64,000 bases of DNA from the NCBI GenBank assembly GCA_935421135.1, contig OW285188.1, forward strand, positions 13,493,233 through 13,557,232. Direction: 5' to 3'. Origin of the DNA: Bugulina stolonifera (Eukaryota > Bryozoa > Gymnolaemata > Cheilostomatida > Bugulidae). Of this stretch, positions 33,131-45,481 are shown in pieces. The notes beneath the pieces were generated by a model. It worked only from the letters and a program-made list of their open reading frames with translations, made no database searches and was not told the DNA's origin. The translations under genes were made by a program, and so were the position numbers. Every line of letters begins with the position of its first letter. Within the stretch, counting starts at the first letter, position 1.

Positions 33131-33480
33131 CGCCCTCCCTCCCAAACCAAATACGCCCAATTTGGCGGTCCCGACGTTCCGCGATCCACTTCCCGCCTTA
33201 AATGTGTTGAACTTTTAGATGGCTGCTAGACTAGTTTTGCGAAGCAACGGGTTAACTGTTGCGCTCTTTCTAATGATATATGGTTTGTATAAGTAGACTG
33301 TCTATTCGATGCCGCTGTTAGCGCTATTATTTGATTGGCCGGCGGAACACCAATAGCAAAAGCGGATTTGTGTACAAGGTAGCACAACTCTTTGCTTTGT
33401 TCGGACCGCGTTTGGAGGCGGGGGACGGACAGTTTTTGGCCTGAGTGTCTGATCTTCCCTTCCACTATCTTTGACAGTAA

Positions 33481-34051
33481 TGCAATTACATACGTATCGT
33501 TTATTCATTTTTGGATGCAGACATCGAGGTCATGGATACTCGAAAGCTACTGGTCATAATTAAAAGTTGTCCTCTCTCAATTTCTCCAGAGCAAAGTCAT
33601 TTAATTATGGTCCATAGCTTGAGTATGTGATGGAGGGAGCAATCAAGATCATTTTTACAGTATGCAACATTGTCAGCTTACTGATGAGTCATGACCCTAA
33701 CTAATAGCCAATTATTATTGAGTTAGTTGTTCCTTCTTAACGTACTTATAGCAATAGGGCAATAGTGATAGGCCTTGCTCCACTAACTGGAAGCCTGTTA
33801 GGAGTCAGCTCTTAAATAGTTTTGTTCCTTTCAATAAATTGCAGCATTGTGAATGGACCTCTAAAAATAGTATGGAAAATTGCAGCCTGCATTAAATGAA
33901 AACTGTGATCATGAATGTTACCCAATAGCCATTAAAAGTAACCCAGTGTAAATCTAATGAACTAGACCACCTAGCCTATATGAAGCTCATTAGTTAAGTG
34001 GGAGTATAGAAATAATTACAGACACATAGTGTGATAAAATAATAATATATC
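33481..34051. other. Intergenic flank to the right of the foldback element
   Basis: I see no exon here. One copy of the dispersed AGTTGTCCTCTCTCAATTT motif occurs at 33563-33583. Confidence 0.45.
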
Positions 34052-36052
34052 TTTATTAAATATTCAACACCTCAATCACTCTAGATGGGACAAGTAATGT
34101 AAAAATAACACGCAATAGCACCACAGAGCTATTATTGTCTATGTAATGCTGAGTGCTCAGAGTTGAAGCTGCGTTACATTCACCACAACTTTTTGTATAT
34201 CTTCAATCTTTGTCCCTCATTATAGCCTTGATGATAGTAGCAAAATGTTCCATTGAGAATCCTGGCTAGCTGTGTTATTATTCTAGAGGTGGGAGATCCT
34301 CCTTTATATCATCCCATAGTCTCTACAAACACAAAATTCAGGTTCATACAAACATGTTACTATACCAGCCATGACACCTATTACAATACAATTAGTCAAG
34401 CTTGACTACTTGGGGAGCAATCATAGCAATCACGCTAACTATTAGAATTTTCATATATAATAAGGAGGGCTCATGTTAAGACACTTCCTGCCCTACCAAA
34501 TGCAGTAGCCTGGGAAATAAATCCACTGAGCTTACACAAAATTTCAATCTATTCATTGTGAAAGTGTAAAGCTTGCATAGCATAGCAAGTTTATTGATTG
34601 TAAATAAAGGTCATTGGTTGAAGCTAAGTTCTAACTATGTGAAATGACATTTGAAAATATTTTGGACCAGGTCTACACCATGGCATCTTGATTAGGCAAT
34701 GCATCTTAGATTATTACAGTGTTGCATCTGTTCTAGTATTTTACTTTTACAAGTTTAAGCTCAAAGAGTCAAGACTAGCAAGGACCAATGTCAACAGAAC
34801 AATCTACAGTTCACACCATTGCCTACTTATAAATAATTTCAAACCAGTCTTCTTTCTTTCTATTTCTGGGTTTGGCTGTAGTAATAATACAGACTATGAT
34901 AACTGAGTGCATTATGTTATAGCATTCTATATTAACCATTTTTCTATCAACTAAAATGCAACTAACAGGAGAGTTTCCTATGATCAAACTTTGTAAGGGC
35001 AGAAGAATGACTTCCTACCAGTTAATAGAGTATTCAACTGCCCTAGTAGTTCAACAAGCCAATATATCATTACAGAGTAGTAATTAGCCTAAAACATTTT
35101 ATTCATTTATTCCGCTATTCATAGCAATAATTATCAATAGTCCTACATGTGAATGGTTTTATGGTATTCACCATAATATTAATAATCATAATAATAATAA
35201 TAATAATAATATCTGTGGCGCCAAACACAATTCTTTAGCAGAGCTAGTCGAGAGGCCACCACGGCTCCTAGGGCTGGATGTTATTATAGTTCGATGTGGC
35301 ACAGAGGGCAAACTTCTTCGGGACGAAAACCTCCAGGTCATTGGTGGGACTCAAACACACATTTGCAGATAACTTGCGTCATTGCTGCAAGACCAGAGTG
35401 ACTAGTGCTACACCACTCGGCCACCATATGACAATCATATGATCATGACTGCTGGCAGAATTAATGAGTAGTCTAACGTAGTTAATTAAAACATAGAAGC
35501 CGAGACCACGTAAAATTAGTTGCAAGCATAAACTTCACTAGGCTATTCAAATCTACCAATCTCACTTGACTTGTCTTCTATTCAAACTTGGCAACTCAAA
35601 ATCTTGTTTTTAAATTAATCTTACTTCAATGAGTTCAATGACCATCAATTCATCATGATCACAAGCAAATAAAATTAAAAATTCCAACTTAAATTTAAAT
35701 CAAATTAAAACTGCTAACTTAGTAATCAGCTCAATAATATAATTGTATTGTGACTAACCTTTACCAAAAAAAATTCTAACTGTACTTCTACACTTGACCT
35801 TGTGGCAATAGAGTAGAATTGAAAGTTATTTCTGATCTTATAGTTATTATAGGCCTACTCATACTACAATGATGATGATCCGTAAAGAATTAAGAAGCCA
35901 TTCTACTGGTATATGGCATCCATCCATGATTCTACTGCTGCCTGTCATTCATACTTTACTAAAGAACTAATACCGGTACCGTACCCCTCTGTTGTAGTTG
36001 GTCCAAATCTTATTAGCAGCAACATCAATGGTTCTTTCAAGTACAACAGCAC
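34052..36052 (-). CDS. 3' end of an unidentified minus-strand gene (two candidate exons)
   Basis: The last exon candidate is 34322-34278: after gtttgtag it encodes RLWDDIKEDLPPLE and a TAA. An AATAAA on the same strand lies about 220 bp downstream (34052-34057). A preceding exon candidate is 36052-35985: after taacag it encodes AVVLERTIDVAANKIWTNYN and two more residues, ending GGG|gtacgg in phase 0, which joins the last exon in frame. The combined 36 residues look protein-like (Trp, acidic, amphipathic) but I do not recognise the family, and upstream exons were not found. The terminal exon plus poly(A) signal is the stronger part. The penultimate exon overlaps an open plus-strand frame, so one of the two is spurious. 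Confidence 0.38.
35183..35425 (-). mobile_element. tRNA-derived SINE
   Basis: On the minus strand the element begins GGTGGCCGAGTGG, a tRNA A box of the Leu/Ser type, followed some 60-70 bp later by GTTTGAGTCCCACC, a B box. The body continues with non-tRNA sequence and ends in an (ATT)n run (plus-strand 35180-35213), a typical SINE tail. It is too diverged and extended to be a functional tRNA gene. Target duplications are unclear. Confidence 0.75.
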
Positions 36053-36328
36053 CTGTTACCATTGTAAGTATATAAGTAGATGTTCGTCTAAATAAAGCGC
36101 GGTATATAGTTTGGGTGAAAGTCATTTTCAGGCCTTTAACCTTTTAGAATCGAGAATGAGAATGCAGCAAAACTTTGGTCAAAAGCTTATTTAATTTTCT
36201 GGAAAATTTGCTACCGGATCAGTCCAAGTTCATGATTAGCACGCAAAACTACACCCAACACCTTGTGTGTATACGGAACGAGATACAAAAGCGCTATTTT
36301 GGACTATGCTGTATTTCTTTTGTGTTTA

Positions 36329-36430
36329 GGAGTTGTATTCTCTCTTTTATAAGAGACGGACAACTCCAAAGCTGCCTTTCTTTTGTGTTTAGGAGTTGTA
36401 TTTCCTCTTTCATAAGAGATGAACAACTCC
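36329..36430. repeat. Tandem pair of GGAGTTGT hairpins
   Basis: Two adjacent imperfect palindromes (36329-36367 and 36392-36430) each start GGAGTTGTAT and end ACAACTCC around a TCTCTTTTATAAGAGA-like core. They are the best-formed members of a motif family scattered over the window. Confidence 0.8.
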
Positions 36431-36660
36431 AAAACTTCTCAAAAGTGGCCTTATTACAGTGCATATATTGATGATTGAATGATTATGAATGGTGCGGCAA
36501 ATAACATCACTGATGATGAACAAAAATCAAATTCACACAGCATACAAATCATAACATTCATTTGGTCTTAGATTTAATCTTTAGGGCATGTACAAGGTTT
36601 TCTATGAACATGTGAGTCAAACTTTATTATTTTATTTCTACTACTCATGTAGGCCAACAG

Positions 36661-36811
36661 TGATGACAAAGTTTATATAATTAACTCGGAACTTATAGAA
36701 GAGACTAAATCATATTGTAAAAGTTGTCACTGGCAGAGAGCCAGGCAGTGTAAGGTTCCTGTTTTGGCTCTATGCCGCTACTGTTCACATTATTGTTGCT
36801 GCAGACTAGTG
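36661..36811 (+). CDS. Candidate Cys-rich exon, unknown gene
   Basis: An open plus-strand segment between ccaacag and CTAGTG|gtaggc encodes about 50 residues with CKSCHW, CRYC and HYCCC clusters, suggestive of a zinc-binding module. It can be joined in frame to an upstream open segment (35913-36067), but the junction is only one of several possibilities. No family was recognised and no neighbouring exons were confirmed. It may be chance. Confidence 0.25.
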
Positions 36812-36841
36812 GTAGGCATATGCATATATACCATATACAGT

Positions 36842-36915
36842 TATCATAATAAAACCATTTTATTACTAATAGTTACTGGATAAAATGGTTTGGTTTGGTT
36901 TTATTATGATATTTT
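36842..36915. repeat. Short inverted repeat (hairpin)
   Basis: The left arm TATCATAATAAAACCATTTT pairs with a right arm ending GGTTTTATTATGATA, apart from a small GGTTT insertion, around a loop of about 16 bases. Probably a tiny MITE remnant. Confidence 0.7.
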
Positions 36916-38294
36916 AGCTCTAAACGTGTTTTATCAAGCACTTTTGCCATTGATGCAATTTCATATTAAACATTATGCAGTTATGTGAGTTAACAGATAT
37001 CCATGTACAATGCATACAATATTAATAAATGTGGAAGAATCCCATGTCGAGGAGCTGTTATAATTATAAAATATTTTTAATATACAATTGTATAACCTTT
37101 ATTACACCTGCTGCACTTTTGCTACCTGCCTACTACAACTAAATAATTTCTATTTTTGAAACCTTGACTTGTCTAGTCACAGATGGACTGTTTACAATAT
37201 AGATATATCTTATCAAGGAGTATTATGAATATTGGAGGGGGGGGGAGAATCAGAAGAATGAACAATATTATTTCTTCATATTACTAAATAAGTCCAAATT
37301 ATAATAATGATGCTGAGAATTATTTTGATTCAAAACTTTGTGTTGCTGTTAAAACAGAATATGCTTTATTACTGCACAACCAAGTTTGGAGAATATTGAA
37401 TATCAAAAAGAGCTGAGGAGTGAATAAAGTTGTTCTGCAAAACATAATATTATATTCTAAAAAGGAACAAAAATATCACAAAGAAATAGTGGTAATAGTT
37501 TACTATAAAATAAAAACATAATGTTAGATAATATTATTATACTGGTACATGAACTGGAGATAAAATAATATTAATATTACAAAATATTATTTGATCAAGA
37601 ACATTATATTATAATAACCTATATAATTATTTAAGGGTCATGGTTTCTGTTTTCTAGTATCTCTTTCTAAGAATCCAAAATTACTACAAAGCACTGTCTA
37701 AAACTTTATTAAAAATTACTTTAAAACCCGATATAATTTCTGTAAGTATAATGAAAAACAGTTAGTTCTTGTGTTAGATAGTCTACAGTCTATACTAATA
37801 TTCATGTATCTAGATAACCTATGCTACTCGGTCACATACAGAATATGTATGATCTAAGGCTACAGGAACAGCTCTTCTACTTTCCTCAGTTTGACATACT
37901 CGTAGTTATTATGTTAATAGTGTTGAGATTATTAGAGATCCTATATTATACATGCATCATAAAGAAACCGTAGAATATAATAAAACTATGTACGAGAGAC
38001 TATTTAGGCTTACAATAGTGATTAGGAGTTGCCCTCTCAATACCTGAATGAAATAATATGAAAATTTTGTCTTCATTTTCATGTCATGATATTACATGTA
38101 CATACGTACAATGTGTTGCATTAAAGCTCCATAATATAAGAAGCTTTCTCTATGTGTACATGGCAATAGCTGCGTTATATGACTTTGTTCGTCATTTCTC
38201 TAAAGCCGCTGAAAGCAATCAAATGGAGTATTTTATCAAGCAGAATGTACAAAAATAGTATCAACTCGAATAAAAAGAAATGGGAGATCCTCTC
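36916..38294. other. Intergenic, 3' flank of the SBSPON-like gene
   Basis: AT-rich sequence with a G run at 37235-37244. No exon was recognised; the 3' UTR of the SBSPON-like gene must extend into its right side. Confidence 0.45.
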
Positions 38295-41200
38295 TCACAC
38301 GAATATGAAATCTAATCCTTGCCCACTGTTACACGAACATTCACGTAATTCGTTTACTCTTCTCCACCACCCGTGGCAGCCATGAGCATTAACTGCTGTC
38401 CAAAACGTATCTTTTTCCATGTTTCCATGTCCTAAGCAGCTTCTACCGGACAGTCCATCCATGGCTTTCGTTTGACATTCTACACAAATCTGGGTTCCTT
38501 TTCTAAGTACATTGGCCCATGGGACAATCCCATGAGTGCAGTACTTTCTTGCAGAAGTAACTTCAAATGTGGCACAGTATCTGTTTAAATCAAACATGTA
38601 ATATTAGTATGTTATTCACTTGCACTATTCCAGCTGCTCAGATATTAGATGCATTGGTTGTTATTTGATTTCAAATAACTTGATTATACAACGACCTAAT
38701 TTAAAAAATTCTTCTGGCTAGGATACATGTATATACTAAGGTTGTAAGGTTGTATATACGCGTAAGTGATCTGTTGGTATACTTTCATTTACCATCAATA
38801 CCTAACAGTGTTTAATAGCCTTCATGTAAGTTTATGCACTGCTCAAGTAGAACACATAACGGCCTCATAACGCACACGATCACCGTTATTATAACATAAA
38901 GGAATGACATACCCTTTGCGTTCAACTGCCTTGTGAGCATAATATTTATTGAACAAGTTCTTCCTAATATCCATGTGTGCATTGTACTTTATATAAGTCC
39001 TGAACTGTCCATAAGTGGCAGGCATAATCCTTGCTGTAGCTGCAACAAAAATATAAAAATAGAACAGTCATTACATCATCATGTTTGCTGTGCAGTAGGT
39101 CATTGACTATATATTCCTCTCTCAGAATGCATTATATTACATACTTGAACCATTTGCAATTTGGAGTTATCTGCTCACGTTTTAAACATTTGAAGGAAAA
39201 TTAAAAAGCTTTCAACATCCTCTTATGTCATTAACTATAATATAAACAAAAGTGAAATATAAACATTTTTATCGATTTAAAATTATATTCTGTCTTGTTC
39301 TCTTGAGCAGTATCTTTACAGATTTAATTTATTGCTTGGATTTTCGATGAAAACTCTCTAGCTTGAAGTCAGAATGAAGGCTGACTTTTTAATAATGCTC
39401 TTATTTATAATCTCTAATACACATTTAGACCATATGTTATAACAGACAGAATTTGTCATGTAATCAGGGCTACATTGTTAACATTATGAATAACATTTTC
39501 TCCCCACTGTAACCATTATAACATGTTTATAACATACAGAAGGTCATATTTTCCATGCGCAAGTTCCAGACCGATGCTGTAATATATAGGCCTATATTAT
39601 ACATGTATATTTTAGTAAACTAGTTATTATTCAAGTGTAGATACTCTTTATACGGTATAACAGTCGTATATTAATACTGTATTTGTGTGATGAGAGTAAT
39701 ATAATGGTATAGTAATGGTAACATAGTGTTATGATCTTGCACAGTGCAATGTGCAACACGCCCTGCACATTGTATATGTACATTTCATAAGGGCTACAGC
39801 TGCTGCTATATGTTTTAATGTTTAGACAAAATATTTGTTCATGTAAGTTCAAATATAAGCTAAAACATGTAAAAGTCAATGTCTGTTGATCTGCTATGAA
39901 AATACCAGCAGATACTAGTAGGCTAAACTTTCTCCCAGTAACTTTACTGCAAATAAATTATTTGATAGAAGTTGAAATATACTGAATCTGTGTTTGCAAA
40001 ACAGATAACACAGTCTTATCTCAACTCGTACAGAGTATTAGCCATGTTTTGTGTCATTTTCTGAATCTCCGATATTACACGGACCACATTAAGATATCAT
40101 CACACAATTGTCATATCCCATTTCATACCGGCCATGTTTGAATATATCAGGATTCGGGTGCAAGTAAATAACACTCCTAAGTCGTAGTGCATTCAGAGCT
40201 ACAGTATGCATGATCCAGTCTTCAAATAACACTGAATGATGGAGAGACATTATGCTATTCATCGTGCCAAGCGTTGCTGACAAAATGGGGGGGGGAGGGT
40301 GATTCTATATTTTGGGCATGGGCAATTTCGGTTGTGTGTAGGGGAGGGAGGGAGGGGGCACTAAAACTTGTTCATAATTGAGAGAATCTTTTGCGGAAAA
40401 AAGGAAAATGCATTCTCTTTATGGCTTATTTTATTCACACGATTCGGCTCTGTGTAATAGACTGGAATGAATGAATCTGCACTCATCTCTCTTAGGCGAA
40501 TACAACCTTTAGTTTAGGTTCTTTTTCTATTATTTACAAGGAAATCCACCTTTAGCACATTTGCAAAGTTTATTTTCGAATTTGTTACTAGCTTTGTATA
40601 TTTAGTTTCAAATATCATAAGGGGATGTCTATGTATCTACCATGGTAGACAAACAGTGGCCATAAGTCGAATAAATGCAAACAGTAGACACTGATGGCCA
40701 ACATACAACAATCTCCCTTCATTATAATAACTGATGCATCTCCCTCACTCTAGGAGATTACAAACATTAATTTTGTATGTATACATTTGTTTGCTGTGGC
40801 TCCTTATAAATCACTTAGTCAATAAGCTAATGACTTTAAAATCACACTTCATGTTGACATGTAACTAGAGTGTCTATTCGTTCAGAGTTAGTATAATAAT
40901 CAGTCTGCATGCTGACTACCATACACACAATAGATAGTCCTCCCCTGAGAGCTCAATGGAAACCGGATCGCTTACGAGTACATTTATCTCATTCAGTCAA
41001 AATTTTCTCACATCTTTGTTAAGTAACATTTTGTTGAATTGTAGTAAGTTAGGTTAACAATACATGTGACTAAAGCATCCAAAGCAATGATAAACATTAC
41101 AGATTACAATAAGATTGTCATCACCTCTTTCAAATAAAGTTTAAATATTTTCACTAAAGAATTTAATTCTTCAAACAATAATACCTGACAGTAGCTAGAC

Positions 41201-44200
41201 AAGTAAACTTATAAGGGGCCTAGTGACCTCAATAATTATGTTTTTCACACACGGATCATAAGTTTGCATTTCCGTTTAATGACAGTACGGACAATTAGCT
41301 TGCATGAGATTTTAACTGATTGCATATGGTTCCACGGTCTCACCTCGGTCGCTCCTTCCTCTGGCACCCAAATGTCTTTGTGATTTGCATCTATTTCCGA
41401 TGCACGATGTAGTTTCCTTCACTGCCGGACAGCTTTTTCCTCCATTTCTAGGTTCCTGCAAAACTTTACGTGTCCGGGATTTGGTACCAAGTCCACATGC
41501 CTTTGTACATTGAGAGTAATCCTCCCAGTCACCCACGACACAATCGACAGCTGCAAATAATAAATCAATATTCATTTATTAACATAATAACTAATACGAA
41601 TCTATAGCTGCATAATATTACATCCTTATAGTATATATCTACATATAGGTAGTGCGGAACTGAATGCCTATCAACTGCCTGTCAAGTCTCATAAATTTAT
41701 ATTTTACTATGACAAACGATTTTTGGAAAGAAAGAAACCAATGTGCTAATTTTAATTCTGTAATAATAATCATTTACGTTTTTTAGGTATTGATAACATA
41801 AACAATTATGAAGAATGAGTAAACACATAATGGCTTGAACAACTGTTGAAGTTTACCAGTTAAGTACAAAGTCGTTAGCACTGAGGTGTCAACTAATTCA
41901 TTGTAGATATCAGTTACTAGCACCCACTTCAGAAGTCATGCACCATTAAACTACATCATTTAAAAATCTGCAGCATAGAGTCATTAATACACAAGGTTTA
42001 GGGATGATGCTATAGAATACTAGGTGAAAAAGATAAAAATTCTAGAATGTGAAATATCAATCAATTCTTTTCATTCATAAATGTAAATACTCCTCCATAC
42101 TCCAACATAATTACATTTTATATTATTTATAGAATTCCCTGTAAAGGTAATGTCAGTGTGCATGTAAGTGTCTGGGTTGTTCATAGCAATGTACTGCCTC
42201 ATATTACATTGTATATGCATATATATGGAGTTGCCCTTCCTATGACCATAATTGGGTTTATGTAGCATTACATAATCTATATATGCAGTTTCCTTCACTA
42301 ATTTATAAATTAGTGTGTTATAATTAGATTAGATAACTTTTTCAACGATTCCATAATATGTAACAATATCAGGAAATTAGCCATGTAATATTATTAACAG
42401 GTGGAAAATTGACTTTTGAGATACAATCAAATAATCCCCCATGTTAAATTGTTTCAGGTCATATGGTTTTATCAAAACCAGCTATTAACTGCAATTTATA
42501 CAATGACTTACAAAAACAATTAATTGATGGTATATCAAAACATTATGTTCAATATATTTTCACTTTGCAGCGGTCTGAATAAGATGCTATAGAATATGGA
42601 TACAACAGTACCTCCATTGTGATGCATTGGCTACTATCTGTGAAATACATTGCCTACAACACTGTATGTACTGTATATATGGACATGTGCTATGTCGGCC
42701 TTCATTATATTATTATGTTGGGCCAGAGCCGTACAGCTCTAGGCAGTTAAATTATAAGTAAAGCTATTATGAATATCCTTTTATTGGAGCAGAGCATAGT
42801 AGTAAACAGGGTTCAGTGAACAAATAAGGCAGCGTTTCGATGATGCACTAGCTATGCAGTTGCAAATTGGTCTAGACAAATAATGTTTGACTATTCTTGG
42901 CCTAAACACCTAGCAACAAAAAATTCAACAATAATTGAAACACAAATGCTCACTTCAACTGTTTTTGTTTCATTAAGCCAACTCATTAGCCCAAAAATTC
43001 TTTTGAATTTTATGAAAACAGTAACAATTGCATTATTATCCACCTTGGCCTATCATTAGAGACTGGCCTGGGGTTTTAATGTTGTATTAAAGCATCAGCC
43101 CACCTTGCTTGTGTACCAGTCAACTCATCTATAATGGAATGTGATTTTGGCAGCAGACCACAGGTGCTGCATGATCTCTTGGAATTTATTTATTGTAATA
43201 AGATTTTATACTACGTTTCAAGTTTTAAACACATTCAATAGAATTATTGTTCGCACCTGCTGACTTATAACTGCTAAGACTGGGCAACATTTTTGCTAAA
43301 TAATAAATTTTACATCTAACCTCTCTCTATAGATTGCATGTAGAAGTAGGTGTCCTTTTTTCCAATAGTGTTGTGCATTGAACACCGGACGAACCCCATA
43401 ACCAAAAGTTTGTATAAGGTATAGGAATTGGTCCTGATATATTACCAATTTAAACGATTGCACCAGCCTACCACCCACCCCTCACCGTAGCAACTATTAA
43501 TAGTAGGTGTAGTGGCAATTAACCCCAAGAAATCGTAAACCTGTCTAAAAATGAGCTCAGGCTACCATGTAGTCACTAAGCTTATAGCTTATATTAAATA
43601 TAAAATATTTTTATTAAGTATGGGCTGATACAGGGTGCATTGTACGTTCTTCAAGCCCTATTGTTTTAACTGCCTGCTAACGGAACCCATTGTTTTCATT
43701 TGCTTGATACTTGGTTGTCAAATAAACATTAAAAACAGCCTCTAGTTACTACCATCTACATGTACTCTGCATTATCTGTGCACTTGGTGATAGGTGTGGA
43801 GCTAAACTCACTTTCCCGGTCTTGTCAAATACATCTGCCAGCCAAAGCATATCCAAGATGAGCTAATAGTGTGACTAGAGAATGCCTTGGCCTGATCAGA
43901 TCCAAACTGGTGATCAGCAATCATATTATGTGTATATTATTACTGTGCACTATGATAGTTAGTTTATCAGTTATTATAGTAACTACCTATCTAACAGCAT
44001 GCAAAGACCTTCTTTCAAATTTTATGACATGCTGTGATTCCAAACTATATAATACTATGCCGTTAAATGAGCATACCTTGACAGATAAATAATAAAGTCA
44101 TTGTTAAATGTCATGAGAATTACTGGCCTACTCTACTATATAGTTTCTATAACAGCTCAAGGTACAATTGTGCTAGCCATTATGCAATGTAAGTATTATT

Positions 44201-45481
44201 AGTTGGAACAGCAAATGCTAGCCTCTGATCATCAATCAGATTTGAAGGTTATACTAGGTATTAAATGGCATTTGCTTGGCTTCCATACAAATTGAATGTG
44301 ACAATGTTTTTCGTTCAAAATGTATTACTATTACCTTCAGTTATATAATGTCAAACACTGATAGTTTGTTGGTTTGGAGTGGCATTCAAGAAACATGCAT
44401 GGTGTATATTGTATATTGTCACGACAGTGCAACAATATCCAACCAGCAATAACCTGTATGTAATTTATGAGAATTTAACAGCAAATAGTTCAGTGCACAC
44501 CAAAAGTGCTGGATTATACAGGTTAGTGGCACAATAAAGTACTCTAACCTATTTCTCTCTCAGGTATTAATGTGAAGCTTACGTGTATCCATTAAAACAG
44601 ATATAATGATTTGTAAAATTAACTAGTACAATGTGTAAGGTTACCAAAAACATTCTCACTGGCAAACGCTTGCTGCTTTGATACGAGGCATCCTATTGTG
44701 CTGTCCAATTAATGGAGCCAAGATGTAATACAATCAAATAACTGCTCCTACTGGGCCATTTGAGAATATGATACAAATTGTGTTTGTATAATACGATATA
44801 ATATATCTATGAAGATATATTATTGTGTTGAGCATTCGTTAGGCCTTCTGACTATTAATTTGGCTGCAGGTATCGCACATGATGTCATTTCTATGCATTC
44901 ACGCCACGCCTTGTGAAAATTACTCACGTGAGTAATTATGTAATATTGTTACAAATTTCAAACAGGACCTTGGTGCAAGAGTGTAATGTACTGATCTCTA
45001 ATTTCTAATGTATGTCATGTCTAGCATGCTAAATGTACGAATAGATGTAAACGTACACGGATGTTTAAAAAACAATAATTTGGGTAGATGCGCAGTTGAA
45101 ACATTAACCTAAAAATCCCCAAAGTCCATGCCTACTCTCCGAATAGCCTGTGAAATAGTCGTTCAACAACCGTGATTGTGAAACATTTGTACACTGCTTA
45201 CCTTGACAGACAGCAGAATAATCCTCACAGCAATCCCCTATTTTTAGACAGCCTTCGTCGCAGAAGCATCGACCTTTATCTGATGCCCCTTTAGACATGG
45301 TAGGCCCGAGGCTGAAGCATGTGCTGTTTCTACCACTGCAGCACATACCACCGCAGCCTGCCTGGACAGGGTTTGTCCTTTTCTGCCATAGAAGTTGGTT
45401 AACCATTGGTGAATATATAGCTGATGTTAAAACTCCAAACTGAAGTAAAAGTAGAATTAGGGTCAATTTGTAAGACTCCAT
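38295..45481 (-). CDS. SBSPON: SBSPON-like secreted protein (somatomedin B + thrombospondin type 1)
   Basis: Four exons on the minus strand: 45481-45202, 41550-41344, 39039-38913, 38580-38295 (900 nt, 299 residues; human SBSPON is about 264). Exon 1 has a signal peptide (MESYKLTLILLLLQFGVLTS) and a somatomedin B domain with the eight-Cys pattern C..C C..C..C.C..C..CC..C. Exon 2 is one thrombospondin type 1 repeat (DCVVGDWEDYSQCTKACGLG, then NGGKSCP). Exons 3 and 4 match the SBSPON-specific C-terminus, with ICVECQTKAM, the GCHGWWRRV segment and a C-terminal CSCNSGQGLDFIFV. Phases 1, 1 and 2 agree at all junctions. The protein should be secreted to the extracellular matrix. Introns of about 3.65, 2.3 and 0.33 kb look empty of other genes. 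The gene is divergent from SBDS. Confidence 0.93.
40341..40358 (+). other. Potential G-quadruplex motif
   Basis: Four G runs separated by single A residues (GGGGAGGGAGGGAGGGGG) lie inside intron 2 of the SBSPON-like gene, on the strand opposite to transcription. Confidence 0.75.

Larger units (their letters stand above)
23620..33473. mobile_element. 9.85-kb foldback DNA transposon, non-autonomous
   Basis: The two ends are inverted repeats beginning CAAAGATAGTGGAAGGGAAG, and both are flanked by a perfect direct repeat ACAGTAA (23613-23619 and 33474-33480). Reading inward, each arm has the same order: a GGACACCC short tandem block, an AT-rich linker, a 213-bp tandem array, then single-copy arm sequence pairing to about 27.15 kb on the left and 29.5 kb on the right. 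A centre of roughly 2.3 kb is unpaired. No transposase, polymerase or integrase ORF was seen. Long, internally repetitive inverted arms with a 7-bp target duplication resemble Galileo/foldback elements (P superfamily); that assignment is inference, since the enzyme is absent. Confidence 0.88.

Noticed and set aside
23620..33473. Maverick/Polinton or other large virus-like transposon
   Set aside because: No DNA polymerase B, integrase, protease or capsid ORF is present, and the 7-bp duplication and repetitive arms fit a foldback element better.
35913..36095. Plus-strand 60-codon ORF starting MASIHDSTAACH
   Set aside because: Overlaps the better-supported minus-strand exon candidate, has several possible donors and no recognisable domain.
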